Notes under the pieces: generated by a model
Databases searched by the model: none
What the model was told of the DNA's origin: nothing
The model's input: the letters and a program-made list of their open reading frames with translations, nothing else
NCBI RefSeq assembly: GCF_027913215.1
Contig: NZ_CP115784.1
Span: 1,426,001 to 1,490,000 of the forward strand
Origin: Paracoccus aerodenitrificans
Lineage (GTDB): Bacteria; Pseudomonadota; Alphaproteobacteria; Rhodobacterales; Rhodobacteraceae
Reading direction: 5' to 3'
Length of the DNA stretch: 64,000 nt
Shown here: one piece after another, positions 15,193 to 24,082 of the stretch
Numbering within the stretch: position 1 is the stretch's first letter
Layout: the number at the start of each line of letters is the position of its first letter
Translations under genes and position numbers: made by a program

Positions 15193-16122
15193 ATGGCGTA
15201 TCATGTGGCGGCGGCGGAATGGTCGGGCCGGAACGATCCCGAGGATGGCGATCTGGCCCGGCGGATGCATCATCTTGCCAATGCGGCGGATGCGCCGGTG
15301 GCGCTGATCGGCTTTTGCTGCGATGCCGGTATCAGCCGCAACAAGGGCCATCCCGGCGCCGCGCAGGGTCCCGCCGCGATCCGCATGGCGCTGTCGAACC
15401 TTGCCGCCTCTGCGCAGCATCGCGGATTTCTCGATGCGGGCGATGTGGTGGTCGCGGAAGAGGATCCCGCGCCCGGCCAGAAGGAACTCGGCAAGCACGT
15501 CGCCGGGCTGCTGGCAAATCATAAGCGCGTCGTCATTCTGGGCGGCGGCCATGAAACCGCATTCGGAAGCTGGTCCGGTCTGCGCCGGGCCCATCCCTCG
15601 GCCCGGATCGGGATCGTCAATATCGACGCGCATCTTGACCTGCGTACAGTCGGCCCTGCCGGAGCGTCGTCCGGCACACCATTCTGGCAGATCCAAGACG
15701 CCGAGCCGGAGAGTTTCACCTATGCCGTTCTGGGCGTCGCGGATGAGGCGAATACTGCCGCATTAATGGAACGTGCGCGGGACTGGTCCGTCGACATCGT
15801 CCCGGACCACCATCTGCAATCCTCGGCCGAACCCGGTTTTCACTGCATCGACCGGATCTGTTCCGAAAGCGATCTGGTTTATCTGACGATTGATCTGGAT
15901 GTCCTGCCCGGCAGTCTCGCACCGGGAGTGAGTGCTCCGGCTGCGCGTGGGGTGCCTTTATGCGTCGTCGAGGCGCTGATTGATCGGGTGATGATCTCGG
16001 GCAAGCTGGCGGTGACCGATATTGTCGAGCTTTGTCCGCCGCGCGATCCGGCGGGGCTGACAGCACGCTGCGCCGCCTATCTGGCGCGGCGGCTGATGCA
16101 GACCGGGCCGACAGAGAGTTAA
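15193..16122 (+). CDS. hutG: HutG, formimidoylglutamase
   Basis: This ureohydrolase-family enzyme splits N-formimino-L-glutamate into glutamate and formamide, completing the pathway. The metal-binding motifs are all visible: GGGHE, then NIDAHLDLR, then TIDLDVLPGS. The chosen ATG at 15193 gives MAYHVAAAEWSGR and 309 residues; the earlier in-frame ATG at 15160 adds 11 residues without family support. With no hutF in the operon, the one-step formimidoylglutamase route is inferred rather than the deiminase route. Confidence 0.9.
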   Translation: MAYHVAAAEWSGRNDPEDGDLARRMHHLANAADAPVALIGFCCDAGISRNKGHPGAAQGPAAIRMALSNLAASAQHRGFLDAGDVVVAEEDPAPGQKELGKHVAGLLANHKRVVILGGGHETAFGSWSGLRRAHPSARIGIVNIDAHLDLRTVGPAGASSGTPFWQIQDAEPESFTYAVLGVADEANTAALMERARDWSVDIVPDHHLQSSAEPGFHCIDRICSESDLVYLTIDLDVLPGSLAPGVSAPAARGVPLCVVEALIDRVMISGKLAVTDIVELCPPRDPAGLTARCAAYLARRLMQTGPTES

Positions 16123-16128
16123 GGCGGA

Positions 16129-16160
16129 ACAGCGCCGGATCGGAAGCCCGGCGCTGTCTG
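16129..16160. terminator. Hairpin between convergent hutG and metE
   Basis: A perfect 10-bp stem, ACAGCGCCGG (16129-16138) with CCGGCGCTGT (16148-16157), has a 9-nt loop and a moderately T-rich tail on the plus strand. It sits midway between two converging genes and probably terminates hut transcription. The minus-strand tail lacks a U run. Confidence 0.7.
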
Positions 16161-16175
16161 TTCTTGTCCTGCGGT

Positions 16176-18458
16176 TCAGGCTGGCTGCAGCGAATCCCGC
16201 TTTTCATCCTGACGCAGCCGCGCCGCAGCAGAAACCAGATGGCGCAGCGAGGTTTCCACTTCGCGCCAGCCGCGCGTTTTCAGGCCGCAATCGGGATTGA
16301 CCCAGATCCGCTCAGCCGGGATAAGCTTTGCTGCGGCGCGAAGAAGCCGCGTCATTTCTGCCTCATCGGGGACGCGCGGGCTGTGGATATCCCAGACACC
16401 CGGCCCGATCTGGTTCGGGTAGTCGAAATCGCGGAATACCTCCAGCAACTCCATATCCGAGCGCGATGTCTCGATCGAGATCACATCCGCATCCATCGCC
16501 GCGATCGAGGGCATGATGTCGTTGAAATCCGAGTAACACATATGGGTGTGGATCTGCGTCTCATCACCCGCCACGGATGAGGCCAGACGGAAAGCGGCGA
16601 CCGCCCAATCCAGATAATCCTGCCACTCGGCCCGGCGCAGGGGCAGGCCTTCGCGCAAGGCGGCTTCGTCGATCTGGATCACCGGCAGACCGGCGGACTC
16701 CAGATCGGCAACCTCATCGCGAATGGCCAGTGCGATCTGTTTCGCGGTTTCCGAGCGGGGCTGATCGTCGCGCACGAAGGACCATTGCAGGATCGTCACC
16801 GGCCCGGTCAGCATGCCCTTCATGGGGCGCGAAGTCTGCGAGGCTGCGAATTGCGCCCAGTCCACGGTCATCGGTGCCGGACGCGACACATCGCCGTAAA
16901 TGACCGGAGGCTTCACGCAGCGCGAACCGTAAGACTGCACCCAGCCATTTTTCGTGAACGCAAAGCCGGAGAGTTTCTCGCCAAAATATTCGACCATATC
17001 GTTCCGCTCGAATTCGCCGTGAACCAGCACGTCCAGCCCGGCTTCTTCCTGCCGCCGGATACAATCGCGTGTCTGGTTTTCAAGAAAGGCACGATAGGCC
17101 GCATCGTCCAGATCGCCCCGGCGATGCGCAGCGCGGGCTTTGCGGATTTCCTGCGTCTGCGGATACGATCCAATCGTCGTGGTCGGGAAAAGCGGCAGGC
17201 CAAGCAATGCCTGCTGTGTCGCGATCCGTTCGGGATAGGCGCTGCGCCTGCGCAGATCCGCCTCGCCGATGGCGGCGGCGCGTGATTTCACGACATTGTC
17301 GTGAATCCGGGTCGAGGCGGCGCGGGATGCAATGGCGGCATCGGCGGCGTCGAACGCCTCGGCGGCGGCCTCTCGCCCGGATTCGGCGGCACGGGCAAGC
17401 GCCACGATCTCATCAAGCTTCTGACAGGCAAAGGCCAGCCAGGATTTCAGTTCATCATCGAGCGCGATTTCGTGGTCCAGATCGACCGGGCTGTGCAGAA
17501 GCGAGCAGGACGGCGCGATCTCGACCCGGTCCGGGCCAAGCGCCGCGACCGCCTTCTGCGCAAGCCTCAGTGCCGTCGACAGATCCGACCGCCAGATATT
17601 CCGCCCGTCGATCAGACCCAGAGACAGCGTCTTGTCTCCGACAGCCTCCAGCACCGCATCAAGCTGAGCAGGTGCCCGCACCAGATCGACATGCAGCCCG
17701 TGAACCGGCAGTTCCGCCGCCAAATCCAGATTATCCCCAAGCGCCCCGAAATAGGTCGCAAGCAGCAGTTTCGGGCCGGAATGCGACAGGACCCCATAGG
17801 CTTCGCGCAGCGCCTCTGCCGCGCCGGGGCTAAGATCGCGGACCAGAACGGGTTCGTCGATCTGCACCCAATCCGCCCCGGCTTCGGCCAGCCTGCCAAG
17901 CAATTCCCGATAGACCGGCAGAATGCGCGGCAGCAGAGAAAACGGGTTCAGCCCCTCGGTCTTGACCTTGGCGAGCGACAGCCATGTCACCGGCCCGATC
18001 AGTATCGGGCGGGTTTGAATGCCCTGTTCCTTTGCCTCAAGGAAGCGGTCCAGAGGGGTATTGCTGCTGAGGGTAAAATGCAGATCGTCGGTCAGTTCGG
18101 GGACCAGAAAGTGATAATTCGTGTCGAACCACTTCGTCATCTCCATCGCCGCTACGCTGTCTGTCCCCCGCGCCATGCCGAAATAGGCGTCCAGCCCGCT
18201 CAGCCCCGCGAAACGGGCAGGGACCGCGCCCAGAAGCTGCGTCATATCCAGCATCTGATCGTAGAAGGAAAAATCATTCGACGGGATGCGCGAGATCCCG
18301 GCATCGCGCTGCAACGCCCAGTTCTGCGCCCGTAATTCTGCGCCCGTGCGTTCCAGCGCAGCGGCGTCGATATCTCCCTTCCAATAGTCTTCAAGCGCCT
18401 TTTTCAGCTCTCGCTTCGCGCCGATCCGCGGGATGCCCAGATTTGCGGCTGTGACCAT
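16176..18458 (-). CDS. metE: MetE, cobalamin-independent methionine synthase
   Basis: MetE transfers a methyl group from methyltetrahydrofolate to homocysteine. The 760 residues match the usual duplicated barrel. The C-terminal barrel has the zinc ligands in HTHMCYSDFND and PDCGLKTRGW plus an EFERNDMVEYFGE segment. No cobalamin riboswitch can fit in the 99-bp upstream region, which instead borders a divergent MetR-type gene. Confidence 0.96.
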   Translation of the reverse strand: MVTAANLGIPRIGAKRELKKALEDYWKGDIDAAALERTGAELRAQNWALQRDAGISRIPSNDFSFYDQMLDMTQLLGAVPARFAGLSGLDAYFGMARGTDSVAAMEMTKWFDTNYHFLVPELTDDLHFTLSSNTPLDRFLEAKEQGIQTRPILIGPVTWLSLAKVKTEGLNPFSLLPRILPVYRELLGRLAEAGADWVQIDEPVLVRDLSPGAAEALREAYGVLSHSGPKLLLATYFGALGDNLDLAAELPVHGLHVDLVRAPAQLDAVLEAVGDKTLSLGLIDGRNIWRSDLSTALRLAQKAVAALGPDRVEIAPSCSLLHSPVDLDHEIALDDELKSWLAFACQKLDEIVALARAAESGREAAAEAFDAADAAIASRAASTRIHDNVVKSRAAAIGEADLRRRSAYPERIATQQALLGLPLFPTTTIGSYPQTQEIRKARAAHRRGDLDDAAYRAFLENQTRDCIRRQEEAGLDVLVHGEFERNDMVEYFGEKLSGFAFTKNGWVQSYGSRCVKPPVIYGDVSRPAPMTVDWAQFAASQTSRPMKGMLTGPVTILQWSFVRDDQPRSETAKQIALAIRDEVADLESAGLPVIQIDEAALREGLPLRRAEWQDYLDWAVAAFRLASSVAGDETQIHTHMCYSDFNDIMPSIAAMDADVISIETSRSDMELLEVFRDFDYPNQIGPGVWDIHSPRVPDEAEMTRLLRAAAKLIPAERIWVNPDCGLKTRGWREVETSLRHLVSAAARLRQDEKRDSLQPA

Positions 18459-18538
18459 GACAATCTCCGATTCTTGTTTCGGGACCTGCCTAACAGCGGA
18501 TTGTCCATGACGAAAAATGGGAATAAATCAGGATAACA

Positions 18539-18551
18539 TGAACCGGAGTCA
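18539..18551. promoter_or_regulatory. Possible MetR box
   Basis: TGAA-CCGGA-GTCA differs at one position from the TGAA-N5-TTCA site known for enterobacterial MetR. It lies 7 bp before the GTG start of the regulator and about 80 bp from the metE start, so it would suit autoregulation better than metE activation. Tentative. Confidence 0.35.
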
Positions 18552-18557
18552 TTTATC

Positions 18558-19433
18558 GTGATCGACATCCAGCCTCTTGCCATTCTTCGCGAGGTCGAAC
18601 GGAGCGGCAATCTGACGCTCGCAGCGGATCGTCTGTTCCTGACGCAATCCGCCGTCAGCCATGCCGTGAAACGGTTTGAAGAACGACACGGTGTCACTCT
18701 CTGGGAAAGAGAAGGGCGGCGATTGCGGCTGACTGCGGCGGGGGAATATCTTCTGGCTCTAGCGAACCGGGTTCTGCCTCAGCTTGAGCATGGCGCGACG
18801 GTGATCGAGGACTACGCACGGGGCAGGCGTGGCGCGGTCCGGGTGGGGATGGAATGCCATCCCTGTCAGGACTGGCTGATGCGGGTGGTCGATCCCTTTC
18901 TTGCTGCATGGCCGGATGTGGATCTGGATGTGACTTCGGCCTTTCAGTTCGGCGGTCTCGCGGCGCTTCTGGGTCATGAGATTGATGTGCTCGTGACACC
19001 CGATCCGATTGAGCGTCCGGGGCTGACATATGTTCCGGTCTTCGATTATGAGCTGGTTCTGGCCGTTGCGCGGGATCACCCACTGGCCGAAAAATCCAGT
19101 GCCGCGCCGTCCGATCTGACGGCAGAGACGCTTGTGAGCTATCCGATTGCGCGGGAAAGGCTGGATATTTACAGCCAGTTTCTTGTGCCCGCCGGCGCAC
19201 TTCCCCGCAGGCACCGGACGGTTGAGACCACCGATCTGATGCTGCGTCTTGTTGCGTCCGGGCGTGCCGTCAGCGCAACGCCTGACTGGCTACTGCGGGA
19301 CGTGGCGGGGGTCTCGGCGCTGAGAATCGGGGATGGGATCCGCAAAAGCATCCATCTGGGCCTGCGCAGTGGGCCGGATTGGCCGGCCTATCTGCGCAAC
19401 TTCGTCGATATGGCTCGCGCGGCGGAAATATGA
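18558..19433 (+). CDS. metR: MetR-type LysR-family regulator
   Basis: A 291-residue LysR-type transcription factor with an N-terminal winged helix (NLTLAADRLFLTQSAVSHAV) and a periplasmic-binding-like effector domain. The residues GMECHPCQDWL and ALLGHEIDVLVTPDP are typical of the homocysteine-responsive MetR group. The start is GTG at 18558. Divergent pairing with metE strongly supports the role. Confidence 0.88.
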   Translation: MIDIQPLAILREVERSGNLTLAADRLFLTQSAVSHAVKRFEERHGVTLWEREGRRLRLTAAGEYLLALANRVLPQLEHGATVIEDYARGRRGAVRVGMECHPCQDWLMRVVDPFLAAWPDVDLDVTSAFQFGGLAALLGHEIDVLVTPDPIERPGLTYVPVFDYELVLAVARDHPLAEKSSAAPSDLTAETLVSYPIARERLDIYSQFLVPAGALPRRHRTVETTDLMLRLVASGRAVSATPDWLLRDVAGVSALRIGDGIRKSIHLGLRSGPDWPAYLRNFVDMARAAEI

Positions 19434-19534
19434 GTGCAGAGAGGGTCACGGTTCAGGCCCGGCCTGTTGCGTAAGGTGCTGGTAGTAAGATAAATCGACA
19501 TGCATGATCATGTCGCTTCATCATGGGCGGACAA

Positions 19535-19936
19535 TCAGAACCGACAGCGTTGATCACCCGCCCCGACATTGATGTGCAGCGGCGTCAGATCGTTTTTCGT
19601 CGCAAGGACGGCCCAGAAAGCTCGATGCGATGCGCGGTCGCCGATGCGGTCATCCAGGAGTTCCAGAAGATCATGCTTGCCTGTCGCCTTGAGCTTGCTG
19701 ACGCCGAAGTCGTCAAGGATGAGCAAGTCTGCCCGCTTATAATACGCACGCAACCTTGGGGTGGTGCCTTCCAAATGCGCAAGCTCAAATTCCTCCAGGA
19801 TGCGGGAAACCATCCGATAGGAGACGCTGATGCCGTTGCGGATGGCCTGCATTCCCAGGCAGCAACCGAGCCAGGTTTTTCCTGTTCCGCTCTTGCCTGT
19901 GATCAGCACATTCTGGTTACGTTTAATCCAGTCGCA
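19535..19936 (-). pseudogene. IstB-like ATPase remnant
   Basis: The minus-strand frame keeps IstB features: an upstream CDWIKRNQNVLITGKSGTGK Walker A region, the Walker B segment LLILDDFG and the LLELLDDRIGDR stretch. The N-terminal part is missing, cut where the downstream insertion sequence begins at 19942. The C-terminal end stops being IstB-like after DDRIGDR and runs into unrelated residues before a stop. No IstA partner is present, so this is a decayed IS21-type fragment. Confidence 0.8.
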
Positions 19937-20004
19937 ACTTAGGCTCCAGACCCATTGATTTCGGGCTGTTTGCGTGATTCAGGCTCTGCAAGGAGACCTG
20001 ATTT

Positions 20005-20376
20005 ATGAGCAACCTTTTCTGGCTGACTGACGCGCAGATGGAGCGTCTGAAACCCTATTTCCCGAAATCCCACGGCAAGCCACGCGTTGACGACCGGCGT
20101 GTGCTGAGCGGCATAATATTCATCAATCGTAATGGCTTGCGATGGTGCGACGCGCCGACGGACTACGGCCCCGCCAAGACGCTCTACAACCGCTGGAAGC
20201 GCTGGAGCGAGAACGGGACCTTCGCCCGGATCATGGTGGGCCTCGCCGCCGAGAGCGCCGAACACAATACGATCATGATCGACGCGACCTATCTGAAAGC
20301 GCACCGCACGGCCTCGAGCCTGCGGATCAAAAAAGGGGGCGCGGGCGCCAGATCGGGCGAACGAAAGGCGGCATGA
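20005..20376 (+). CDS. IS5/IS427 transposase, frame A
   Basis: This 123-residue N-terminal part has the DUF4096-like start MSNLFWLTDAQMERLKPYFP and the first catalytic aspartate in MIDATYLKAH. It ends with TGA overlapping the ATG of frame B. A run of six A and five G bases at 20329-20339 is a plausible -1 slippage site. Reading on in the other frame from there gives GRTKGGMNTKLH, the normal continuation in this family, so a fused transposase is likely made by frameshifting. Confidence 0.88.
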   Translation: MSNLFWLTDAQMERLKPYFPKSHGKPRVDDRRVLSGIIFINRNGLRWCDAPTDYGPAKTLYNRWKRWSENGTFARIMVGLAAESAEHNTIMIDATYLKAHRTASSLRIKKGGAGARSGERKAA

Positions 20377-20762
20377 ACACGAAACTGCACGCCGTCACCG
20401 ACGCGAAGGGCCGCCCGATAGGGTTCTTCATGTCCGCCGGACAAGTCAGTGATTACACCGGGGCAGCGGCACTTCTGAACAGCCTGCCGGAGGCGGATTG
20501 GCTGCTGGCCGATCGGGGCTATGATGCCGACTGGTTCAGAGATGCCTTGAAAAACAAGGGGATAAAGGTTTGCATCCCGGGTCGGAAGTCGCGCAAGAAA
20601 CCCGTCAAATACGACAAGCGGCGCTACAAACGCCGCAACCGCATCGAAATCATGTTCGGCCGACTCAAGGATTGGAGGCGCGTCGCCACCCGATACGACC
20701 GTTGCCCCGAGACCTTCTTCTCTGCAGTCCTGCTCGCCGCGACCGTCATCTTCTGGTTATGA
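20373..20762 (+). CDS. IS5/IS427 transposase, frame B
   Basis: This frame supplies the rest of the DDE catalytic core: the second aspartate in LLADRGYDADWFR and the glutamate in RRNRIEIMFGRLKDWR. It may start at the ATGA overlap or be read by -1 frameshift from frame A. It ends IFWL, two residues longer than in the second copy because that copy has a TAG here. Confidence 0.88.
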   Translation: MNTKLHAVTDAKGRPIGFFMSAGQVSDYTGAAALLNSLPEADWLLADRGYDADWFRDALKNKGIKVCIPGRKSRKKPVKYDKRRYKRRNRIEIMFGRLKDWRRVATRYDRCPETFFSAVLLAATVIFWL

Positions 20763-20784
20763 TCGAGAACGAGTCCTGACCCTA

Positions 20785-21545
20785 GGATTGCGAAGCGGTA
20801 CAAGGTTATTATTGATGATGGGTCGCGATCAAAAAGACCGCTGCGGATGATAGCTGCCATGGTCAACAAAGTCCGCATAGTGTGAATTCAGGTTTGATCA
20901 GACTTCGCGAGCGCGGCGAATGACCGGATTGGCGGGCCGCACCGCGGCACCATGTTTGGTCGCGAAAGTCTGGAAAGGGCCGAAAGTGCGATGTGAACAC
21001 TCTGCAGACTGAGGGCATCGTCAGATTTAGACTGGGCAAAGTTCGGCAAGATTCTGCTATCCGCAAAGCGCTCGAGCACGGTAACACGAATTTTCAAACA
21101 TGTGCCCAGCAAAGGCGGGCAGCGCTGCGATAGCTGGGGTCTCCGCGCTGCCCGCCTTTGCTTACCTATCCTCATCACGATCCCGCCGCACTGTTCGAGG
21201 GGATGATATCACTAGATATGCTCGGCACTGTCGAATTTCGCCGCCCGGGGGTGTCGGTTGCCACTGCCCGCCGGTGACGATTCCTGTGTCGATTTGCACG
21301 TAAGGCGGGGCGGGACTGCTGCGGACATAAGGGATACCGGTTTCGCACGGATCTTCGGAACGGCTTTGCGCCTTGTCCTGTTCCTCTGCTATGAACAGCA
21401 ATGCCGGGAGATTGCGGCAGACATGATGTGAGGCAAAAGAACCTGATATGGCTGAGTTCTTTACCCAATTGCACCCGCCCGTCAGGCTCTTGACAGGCCA
21501 CTGCGGTACTGTGGCGGGATGCGGCAGACGAAAGGCCGTTTCCTG
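20785..21545. other. Region without convincing genes between the IS and sdaA
   Basis: No frame on either strand looks like a recognisable protein. A minus-strand frame ending at 21162 is open back into the sdaA antisense region but matches no family I know. The stretch follows an insertion sequence and may be decayed mobile or exchanged DNA. Its only clear structure is the perfect hairpin at 21108-21162. Confidence 0.6.
21108..21162. repeat. 18-bp perfect inverted repeat
   Basis: AGCAAAGGCGGGCAGCGC (21108-21125) is exactly complementary to 21145-21162, with a 19-nt loop. On the plus strand the tail (TACCTATCC) lacks a T run, so it is a weak candidate for a simple terminator. It could be a terminator, a transposon end or a REP-like element. 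Confidence 0.85.
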
Positions 21546-22949
21546 ATGTTTCTGTCCGTATTCGATATCTTCAAGATCGGAATCGGCCCGTCCTCGTCGC
21601 ATACGATGGGACCAATGGTTGCCGCCGGGCGGTTTCTCGACGATCTGCGCGGCGGGGTCGAGCGCATTCCGGGCGCGGGGCAGGTTTTCGGGCTTGGGGC
21701 AAGCCTGCATGGGTCTCTGGCCTTCACCGGCAAGGGGCATGCGACGGACCGCGCGGTGATCCTTGGATTTTGCGGGCTTTCTCCGGAAACCGCCGATCCC
21801 GACATGGCCGAGGAGATGGAAGCCGAGGTCCGCCGCAGCGGTCTCGTCCATCCCGAAGGTCTGGGAGAGCTGCGTTTCGCGCCCGAGACGGATCTGGTCT
21901 TTGACTATGACCGCCAGCTTCCGGGCCATGCCAATGGCATGATCCTGCGGGCCTTCGACAAGGCGGGAAATCTGTATCATCAGGAGACTTATTATTCCGT
22001 CGGCGGCGGTTTCGTCCTGACCGAGGCAGAGCTGGAGGCGCAGCAGGCTTCGCAGGACAGCGCCGAGGCGTCAGAATCGGCAGTGCCCTTTCCCTTTCGC
22101 AGTGCCGCCGAGATGCTGGCAATGGGCAAGGCATCCGGCAAGACCATTGCCGAAATGAAGCGGGCGAATGAGACCGCGCGGCTTGGACATGCACCGGATG
22201 AAGGGTTGGACCGGATCCTGCGGGTAATGAATGAATGCATCGACCGAGGGCTGGAACAGGATGGCGTGTTGCCGGGCGGGCTGAATGTCAGGCGGCGTGC
22301 GAAAGGGATTTACCGGCAGCTTCAGGATGAGAAGGGCCAGAATCTGGCGCAGCCGCATCAGGGCAATGACTGGCTGAGCGTTTATGCCATCGCGGTGAAC
22401 GAAGAAAACGCGGCGGGTGGCCGCGTCGTGACCTCGCCGACCAACGGCGCGGCGGGGGTGGTGCCTTCGGTACTGCGCTATTACCGGGAACACTGCGTCG
22501 CACCCACCCATGAGGGTGAGCGCAACCTGCTTCTGGTAGCTGCGGCGATTGGCGGTGTGATCAAGCATAACGCCTCGATTTCCGGTGCCGAGGTCGGCTG
22601 TCAGGGAGAGGTCGGATCGGCTGCCGCAATGGCGGCGGCGGGGCTTTGCGCGGCGCTTGGCGGCAGTAATGAGCAGGTCGAAAACGCCGCCGAAATCGCG
22701 CTTGAGCATCATCTGGGCATGACCTGCGATCCGGCGGCGGGGCTGGTTCAGGTGCCATGTATCGAACGCAATGCGCTTGGGGCGATCAAGGCCGTCGCTG
22801 CCGCCAGTCTGGCGCTGCGCGGGGACGGGTCGCATTTCATGCCTCTGGATAATTGCATCCGGGTCATGCTGGAAACCGGGCGCGACATGAATATGAAATA
22901 CAAGGAAACCTCGACCGGCGGCATTGCGGTGAACCTGCCCGAGTGCTGA
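21546..22949 (+). CDS. sdaA: L-serine ammonia-lyase, iron-sulfur type
   Basis: This enzyme deaminates L-serine to pyruvate using a [4Fe-4S] cluster. It is the single-chain form, with the beta domain ([20 protein letters not shown]) followed by the alpha domain. Cluster-region cysteines appear in [13 protein letters not shown] and [14 protein letters not shown]. The ATG at 21546 matches the family N-terminus; an earlier ATG at 21519 adds nine residues. It stands alone between the IS-associated region and a converging LacI regulator. Confidence 0.94.
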   Translation: MFLSVFDIFKIGIGPSSSHTMGPMVAAGRFLDDLRGGVERIPGAGQVFGLGASLHGSLAFTGKGHATDRAVILGFCGLSPETADPDMAEEMEAEVRRSGLVHPEGLGELRFAPETDLVFDYDRQLPGHANGMILRAFDKAGNLYHQETYYSVGGGFVLTEAELEAQQASQDSAEASESAVPFPFRSAAEMLAMGKASGKTIAEMKRANETARLGHAPDEGLDRILRVMNECIDRGLEQDGVLPGGLNVRRRAKGIYRQLQDEKGQNLAQPHQGNDWLSVYAIAVNEENAAGGRVVTSPTNGAAGVVPSVLRYYREHCVAPTHEGERNLLLVAAAIGGVIKHNASISGAEVGCQGEVGSAAAMAAAGLCAALGGSNEQVENAAEIALEHHLGMTCDPAAGLVQVPCIERNALGAIKAVAAASLALRGDGSHFMPLDNCIRVMLETGRDMNMKYKETSTGGIAVNLPEC

Positions 22950-22981
22950 TGCAGTGCTGACGGCGGTGATGATCCCGGATA

Positions 22982-24019
22982 TCAGAACGCCGCGCCGGTC
23001 TGCGGGGGTGCGTCCGATCCGCGGCAAAGCAACTCGCATGCCAACTCGATCCTTTGCCGGGGAATGGCGGGATTGGCGGCGGCGCTGCACAGAAGGTCAA
23101 GCGCGACCGCTCCGACCGAACGCATGGGGATCGCCATCACCGTCATGGGCGGATCGAGGATTTTCGTCTGCGGCAGCCCGTCAATCGAAATGACCGACAT
23201 ATCGCGCGGCACGGTCAGCCCCGCCTTTGCAAGCGCGTTATAGGCTCCGATCGCCAAGGCATCTCCGGTGGCGAGAATCGCCGTGAAATCGCGCTGTTTT
23301 GCCAGCCTCTCGGCGACGGCGCGCTCGGCCAGAGATATGCTCCAGTCCGGGATGTCGATGACGAGTGCAGGATCGGCGTCATCCTGCATGGTGTCGCGCC
23401 AGCCCTCCCAACGGCGGGTGATGGTGCGCCGGCCCGGACAGGTCAGGAAGGCGATGCGGCGATGGCCGAGGCTGCGCAGATGCTGCGTGGCAAGCGCCGC
23501 CGCCGAGCGGTTGCAGGGCGTGACCGATGACAGCCGCATATCCGGATCGTCTGCATTCACAAGGATCACCGGCTTGTCGAAGCCACGGGCCAGATCCAGC
23601 GTTGCCTGATCGTCAATGGTCAGCATCAGCACACCGGCGACATCGGGGGATCTTGCCTCATCCAGCAGCCGCGCCTCATCCCCGGCAGAGACGACATGCC
23701 GGGTCTGGACCTGCATGCCCAAGGTCTCGCAGCGTTCCTGGATACCCTCCAGCACATGCAGGGTGAACTGGCTGCGCGACAGATCCAGCAGGGCCGGTCC
23801 CGACGCCGCCAGCAGAACACGTCGCCCGGCCTGCGACGAGGGCAGGGGATAGTTCAGCCGCACGGCCATATCATGGATGCGCCGCGTCAGCCCTTCCGCG
23901 ACATAGCCCCGGCCCGACAACGCCCGTGAGACCGTCGCCGTGGACACGCCGCAGCGTTCGGCGATGTCCTTCAGCCTGACCCGCCGGGAAACCTGTTCGC
24001 GCTTGCCATCCGGTCTCAT
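22982..24019 (-). CDS. LacI-family regulator of the uronate locus
   Basis: The N-terminus holds a LacI helix-turn-helix (VRLKDIAERCGVSTATVSRALSG) and hinge, followed by a periplasmic-binding-like effector domain ending near GAVALDLLC. The start at 24019 gives MRPDGKREQ and 345 residues; ATG 24037 is also in frame. It diverges from the GH105-kduI-transporter operon, so it probably represses it until a breakdown product binds. Effector unknown. Confidence 0.88.
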   Translation of the reverse strand: MRPDGKREQVSRRVRLKDIAERCGVSTATVSRALSGRGYVAEGLTRRIHDMAVRLNYPLPSSQAGRRVLLAASGPALLDLSRSQFTLHVLEGIQERCETLGMQVQTRHVVSAGDEARLLDEARSPDVAGVLMLTIDDQATLDLARGFDKPVILVNADDPDMRLSSVTPCNRSAAALATQHLRSLGHRRIAFLTCPGRRTITRRWEGWRDTMQDDADPALVIDIPDWSISLAERAVAERLAKQRDFTAILATGDALAIGAYNALAKAGLTVPRDMSVISIDGLPQTKILDPPMTVMAIPMRSVGAVALDLLCSAAANPAIPRQRIELACELLCRGSDAPPQTGAAF

Positions 24020-24029
24020 GGCAAAGATC

Positions 24030-24053
24030 TGCAACAAATTTACAGATTGTGCA
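24030..24053. promoter_or_regulatory. Possible LacI-type operator
   Basis: TGCAACAAAT and ATTGTGCA form an imperfect dyad with a one-base slip, between the divergent LacI gene and the GH105 gene. It is the only dyad I see in this short gap. Weak evidence. Confidence 0.3.
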
Positions 24054-24082
24054 ATTGCCCGTCCGGCAGGGAAGCTTTCCCT

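Larger units (their letters stand above)
19942..20782 (+). mobile_element. IS5-family (IS427-type) insertion sequence, copy 1
   Basis: The 841-bp element was delimited by comparison with its near-copy at 44881-45721. It begins GGCTCCAGACCC and ends GAGTCCTGACCC; the ends are imperfect inverted repeats. TA lies immediately outside both ends, consistent with a TA target duplication. It carries two overlapping transposase frames and has inserted into the IstB remnant. Confidence 0.92.

Noticed and set aside
13888..15696. A 602-residue open frame on the minus strand opposite hutU and hutG
   Set aside because: Arises from GC-rich codon structure of the hut genes; no recognisable domain.
18459..18557. 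Cobalamin riboswitch upstream of metE
   Set aside because: The region is only 99 bp and lacks the B12-box pattern; MetR control is more likely.
21162..21501. Minus-strand frames in the gap upstream of sdaA
   Set aside because: No good start or ribosome site, no recognisable domain, and two competing frames look equally plausible, so I do not call a gene.
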